From the NCBI GenBank assembly GCA_036003885.1, contig DASYSA010000664.1, positions 1-16,608 on the forward strand: a stretch of 16,608 nt of DNA, written 5' to 3'. How positions within the stretch are numbered: the stretch's first letter is position 1; each line of letters starts with the position of its first letter. The translations under genes and the position numbers were made by a program. Below are positions 13,318-16,608 of this stretch, one piece after another. The stretch is from DASYSA01 sp036003885 (GTDB lineage: Bacteria > Acidobacteriota > Blastocatellia > UBA7656). The notes under the pieces are model-generated. The model did no database searches, was not told where the DNA came from, and was given only the letters and a program-made list of their open reading frames with translations.

Positions 13318-16300
13318 TTGGTCTCATCCACCATTTCACACTACCGCATCGTCAAGAGACTCGGCGCGGGCGGAATGGGTGAGGTATTCCTCGCCGAAGA
13401 TATGAAGCTTGCGCGCAAGGTCGCTATCAAGCTGCTTCCGACCGAGTCGATAGGCGATGATCAAGCGAGGAGGCGGCTAATCAGGGAGGCAAAGGCGGCT
13501 GCGATTCTCGATCATGCGAATATCTGCGCCGTATATGAGGTGAACGAAGAAAACAATTGCACATTCATCGTGATGCAGTATGTCGAGGGAGAAACCCTCG
13601 CCAGCAGGATCACCGACCATCCTCTCTCTACAGAAGAGGCGATTGATATTGCAGCGCAGGTGGCGGAGGCGCTAGCCGAGGCACATTCTCACGGCGTCAT
13701 CCACAGAGACATAAAGCCACAGAATATTATCCTCACCGCTCGCAGGCGGGTGAAGGTACTGGACTTCGGACTCGCGAAAATCGTCCAGCAGGGAGAGGCA
13801 CTCGATTCAAGTGCGATTACCCAGAGTCAATTCACAGATACAGGGCGTATAGCGGGAACCCCGGCATACATGTCGCCCGAGCGGTTAAGGGGTGAGCCCG
13901 CGGATCCCCGCAGTGACCTGTTCTCGCTCGGCGTAGTGTTATACGAATGCTGCACTGGTCGTTCACCATTCCCCGGCATTAACCAAATGGATGTTTGTGC
14001 GAGCGTGGTTCATGTTGATCCGCCGCCGCCATCCCAACTCAACCCCAGCGTGCCTCCTGAACTCGATGCCATAACCATGAAGGCACTCGCAAAGAAGGCC
14101 GAGACCCGTTATCAATCGGCTACCGAGATGCAGGCGGATCTCCTTAAGCTGCGCGAAGTATCTCACGCTTCAGATGAGCCTCGCACTCCAATATCATGGC
14201 TGAAAGCGAGATCGTTGCGTTTGAGGATTTCGGCTGGCCTGTCTACAGCCTTGCGGCCGAGAGCCTCAATCACCTTTGGTCTTGTGACCGTCCCGCTTGT
14301 CGTGGTTCTCGCAATACTTTTGCCCCCGCGCTTCTGGCATGCCGGCCCTCATCAGCCGTTGGCCGAGGCCAAAGGCTGGTACGAGAGAGGCGCGGCAGCA
14401 CTGCGCGATGGAGCGTATTACCAGGCGAGCAAGATGTTGGAGAAATCCGTGGAGCTGGATGATAAGTTCGCGCTGGCCCACGCGCGATTGGCAGAGGCCT
14501 ACACCGAGATCGACTATACCGACAGGGCTAAGGATGAGGTAATGCGCGCAGGTTATCTCGTGCCGGATCGAGCTGTGCTGTCTGAGGAGGACGCCAATTA
14601 CCTGAGTGCCATCACGGCAACCGTGATGCGCGACTCTACGACCGCCGTCGAACACTATCGCAAGATTTCGGAGCTCGCCACTGACCAGGAAAAACCGAGT
14701 GTGTACGTGGACCTGGGGCGCTCATATGAAAAGAATGAAGATTTAGATAAGGCTATGGAAAGCTACCAGGAGGCAATCAGGCGGGACCCGCAATCCGGGG
14801 CGGCCTTCCTGCGATTGGGAATCCTCTATGGCCGCAAGCAGAATCTACGGAATGCTACAGAAGCCTTCGAGAAAGCCGAGGCCATCTATCAGACGTTGAC
14901 CAATACGGAAGGAGTCGCCGAAGTACGCTACCAGCGCGGCACCCTTCTGAACACAATGGGAAGGCTGGAAGAAGCCCATGCCGAATTGCAAAGGGCCCTC
15001 GACGTAACGCAGACCCCTTCTAAGAACGACTACCAGCAGATCAAAATCAGAATCCTGCTGCAGCTCAGCAACGTTTCCTATAACGCGGGAGAAACTGCGC
15101 AAGCCCGAGAGTACGCCAATCAAGGGATAGAGATCGCCCAGGCTAACGGCATCGAGGCCCTTGCAACAGATGGTTTGATCGATCTGGGCAACACCTTTCT
15201 CTTTCGCGGGGAATTCGATGAGGCAGAGAAGTACCTCAAGCAGGCTCTCGATTTCGCCAGGAGGGGTAAAGCACACCGCACCGAGGCGCGGGCGATCCTG
15301 CAGCTCGGTAGCTTAAACGTACAACGGGACAATCCTGATGAAGGGATACCTCTCATCGAGAAGGCGCTGACTTTCTACCAACCCCGAGGGTACAACAAAG
15401 AGACTTCGCGAGCGTTGGTCTTGCTGGGGCGCGCCCATTGCCAGAAGGGAGATTATGAGACTGCGCTCCAGATTCTTGAACGGCAGCTTCAACTGGCCAG
15501 GGACCTGGGAGACCAGTCCGAGGTAGCCTCTTCACATCAAAGCATCGGCATCCTGCTTGTCGAGTATCAGGAGCGATACCCCGAAGCGCTTGCTCATTTC
15601 GATGAGAGTTGCGGTATCAACGAGAGAATCGGCAGAAAGTCAAACCTCGGATTTGACCTCATGAATCGCGGTACTATGCTCTGGCAGCTGGGCCACTACG
15701 ATGAAGCAGGAAAGGTGTTGCCTCGCGCTTTGTCCATAGCGGATAGCCGCGAGGCCGGCAATAAGGAGCTCGTCGCATGGGTGTACCTGTCTGACGCTCA
15801 GATGGCGCTAAGCAAACGTCACTTCGCCGAGGCCAGGACAAAGAGCCAGCAGGCCCTGCATCTGGCCAGAACGCAATTCAAGGAGTTAGAGATTCGGGCC
15901 AACTCGACACTTGGTTTGGTTAGCGCGCTGTCCGGCACGCCCCGAGAAGGCAAGGAGTTGTGTGAGAGGGCAGTTACCAGCGCGAGAGACTCAGGTATTC
16001 CCAAACTACTATCCGATACTCTTCTGTCGCTTGCCGAGGCGCTTGTCGAAAGCCGCGACAGCCAGAACGGGTTGAGGATCGCTTTGGAGGCCCAGGCAAG
16101 ATTCGAGCACTCAGCGCAGCTCGATTCCGAATGGCGGGCGTGGCTGATCGCCGCGCGTGCCAGCCAACTCGCTGCCGACGAGTCGGCGATGCACGATCAG
16201 GCATCGCGCGCCGCCGGTGTACTCTCGAACATTCAACAATGGTGGGGCGCCGACGCATACGCCATCTACGCGGCCAGACCAGATGTTCAGATCTATCGCA

Positions 16301-16335
16301 GACAGATCGAACAAATGCTTACGGTCAGTAAATAG
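13318..16335 (+). CDS. Transmembrane Ser/Thr protein kinase with C-terminal TPR domain
   Basis: A 1005-residue Hanks-type (PknB-like) kinase. The kinase domain spans about 8-280 and has every core element: glycine loop GAGGMGEV (16-23), Lys38 in VAIK, Glu57, HRDIKPQN (129-136) with catalytic Asp131, DFG (149-151), activation loop ending GTPAYMSPE (180-188), and Asp200 in SDLFSLG. It should be active. A basic stretch (297-315) leads to one membrane helix (about 318-336, TFGLVTVPLVVVLAILLPP), so the ~660-residue TPR-rich C-terminus, from about 349 (LAEAKGWYERGAAALRDGAY) to near 960, is predicted outside the cytoplasm. TPRs bind proteins or peptides and may sense a ligand. It starts with TTG, supported by a good ribosome site and a plausible promoter. 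Target proteins are unknown; the tiny basic protein 30 bp downstream may be cotranscribed. Confidence 0.96.
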   Translation: MVSSTISHYRIVKRLGAGGMGEVFLAEDMKLARKVAIKLLPTESIGDDQARRRLIREAKAAAILDHANICAVYEVNEENNCTFIVMQYVEGETLASRITDHPLSTEEAIDIAAQVAEALAEAHSHGVIHRDIKPQNIILTARRRVKVLDFGLAKIVQQGEALDSSAITQSQFTDTGRIAGTPAYMSPERLRGEPADPRSDLFSLGVVLYECCTGRSPFPGINQMDVCASVVHVDPPPPSQLNPSVPPELDAITMKALAKKAETRYQSATEMQADLLKLREVSHASDEPRTPISWLKARSLRLRISAGLSTALRPRASITFGLVTVPLVVVLAILLPPRFWHAGPHQPLAEAKGWYERGAAALRDGAYYQASKMLEKSVELDDKFALAHARLAEAYTEIDYTDRAKDEVMRAGYLVPDRAVLSEEDANYLSAITATVMRDSTTAVEHYRKISELATDQEKPSVYVDLGRSYEKNEDLDKAMESYQEAIRRDPQSGAAFLRLGILYGRKQNLRNATEAFEKAEAIYQTLTNTEGVAEVRYQRGTLLNTMGRLEEAHAELQRALDVTQTPSKNDYQQIKIRILLQLSNVSYNAGETAQAREYANQGIEIAQANGIEALATDGLIDLGNTFLFRGEFDEAEKYLKQALDFARRGKAHRTEARAILQLGSLNVQRDNPDEGIPLIEKALTFYQPRGYNKETSRALVLLGRAHCQKGDYETALQILERQLQLARDLGDQSEVASSHQSIGILLVEYQERYPEALAHFDESCGINERIGRKSNLGFDLMNRGTMLWQLGHYDEAGKVLPRALSIADSREAGNKELVAWVYLSDAQMALSKRHFAEARTKSQQALHLARTQFKELEIRANSTLGLVSALSGTPREGKELCERAVTSARDSGIPKLLSDTLLSLAEALVESRDSQNGLRIALEAQARFEHSAQLDSEWRAWLIAARASQLAADESAMHDQASRAAGVLSNIQQWWGADAYAIYAARPDVQIYRRQIEQMLTVSK

Positions 16336-16352
16336 AGTGAAAATAACCCAAA

Positions 16353-16358
16353 AGGAGG
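16353..16358 (+). promoter_or_regulatory. Strong Shine-Dalgarno of the small basic protein gene
   Basis: A full AGGAGG lies 7 nt before ATG 16366, the strongest ribosome site in the window. It is the main argument that this short frame is translated, probably at a high level. Confidence 0.8.
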
Positions 16359-16365
16359 GATCAAC

Positions 16366-16503
16366 ATGAAGGTTGGAAGCAAGAAGCCGGCAAAGAAGGG
16401 TAGTAAGGGCGGCCCAAGCGGCCACAAGAGCAGCGCTAAAGGCAGCAAAGGCGGTCCCAGTGGCACCAAGGGAGGGGCGAAGAAAGGGAAGAAAGGGCCC
16501 TGA
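16366..16503 (+). CDS. 45-residue Lys/Gly-rich basic protein
   Basis: A short gene with a strong AGGAGG (16353-16358) 7 nt before its ATG, starting 30 bp after the kinase stop. The product has 14 Lys, 13 Gly, one His and no acidic residue. It contains a near-duplicate unit, GSKGGPSGH at 12-20 and GSKGGPSGT at 26-34, and ends GGAKKGKKGP. No cysteine, no aromatic residue and no hydrophobic segment is present, so it is probably disordered and cytoplasmic. The composition resembles the Lys-rich tails of bacterial histone-H1-like and nucleic-acid-binding proteins, making DNA or RNA binding the first guess; Ser and Thr residues beside Lys could be kinase sites. I do not recognise a named family. 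Its stop codon is also the first TGA of the adjoining repeat array. The ribosome site makes it a likely real gene. Confidence 0.72.
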   Translation: MKVGSKKPAKKGSKGGPSGHKSSAKGSKGGPSGTKGGAKKGKKGP

Positions 16504-16608
16504 GTGAGTGCTGAGTGAGTACTGAGTACTGAGTACTGAGTACTGAGTACTGAGTGCTGAGTGCTGAGTCCTGAGTGAGTGCTGAGTGCTGAGTCCTGAG
16601 TCCTGAGT
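16501..16608. repeat. Heptamer array GT[A/G/C]CTGA running off the window
   Basis: Thirteen 7-bp units, with two 4-bp GTGA interruptions (16515-16518, 16575-16578): one GTGCTGA (16508-16514), five GTACTGA (16519-16553), then GTGCTGA and GTCCTGA. Only the third base varies. The array starts on the stop codon of the 45-residue gene and continues past the end of the window, so an inverted partner arm may lie beyond. Confidence 0.95.

Overview
The window looks like chromosomal DNA of a Gram-negative soil-type bacterium with moderately high GC. I favour Acidobacteriota, class Blastocatellia or a neighbour (inference). The main reason is the Ser/Thr kinase with a membrane segment and a long C-terminal TPR domain, a type very abundant in that phylum. 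Lipoproteins, a lipoprotein/cytochrome/barrel fusion and a secreted FG-GAP propeller support an outer membrane. No rRNA, tRNA, CRISPR array, phage gene or transposase gene is visible.

Layout. 1-813 is the 3' part of gpsA (glycerol-3-phosphate dehydrogenase). 1146-1979 (+) is a membrane-anchored Pro/Gly-rich protein of unknown function. It converges on 2074-3696 (-), a YfbK-type von Willebrand A lipoprotein. 4148-6329 (+) is a two-gene unit with an extended SDR epimerase/dehydratase and a zinc-type alcohol dehydrogenase. It converges on a minus-strand pair at 6405-8965, a LarA-family nickel-dependent racemase/epimerase followed by a GH88 unsaturated glucuronyl hydrolase. These four genes look like a compact sugar-acid/hydroxy-acid catabolic island. 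8966-9428 is gene-free and rich in hairpins. 9429-10586 (-) is a secreted seven-blade FG-GAP propeller. 10922-12787 (-) is an unusual fusion of lipoprotein signal, cytochrome c, His/Met-rich linker and predicted outer-membrane barrel, probably linked to copper or redox. 13318-16335 (+) is the kinase-TPR protein, followed 30 bp later by a 45-residue Lys/Gly-rich basic protein at 16366-16503.

The most striking non-coding signal is a set of short tandem repeats confined to intergenic gaps. Four loci have 7-bp units (820-954, 6331-6402, 10732-10930, 16501-16608) and one has roughly 9-bp units (12863-13129). At four of the five the repeats form two inverted arms; the fifth runs off the window. Each locus has its own unit sequence but the same architecture, and within an array variation is largely limited to one or two positions of the unit. 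This suggests a shared process rather than copies of one mobile sequence.

Best candidates for something undescribed: the inverted heptamer arrays, the cytochrome c-barrel fusion, the 45-residue basic protein behind the kinase, and the structured element at 9077-9172 upstream of the larA-like gene. All functional statements rest on motif reading only; no database search was possible.
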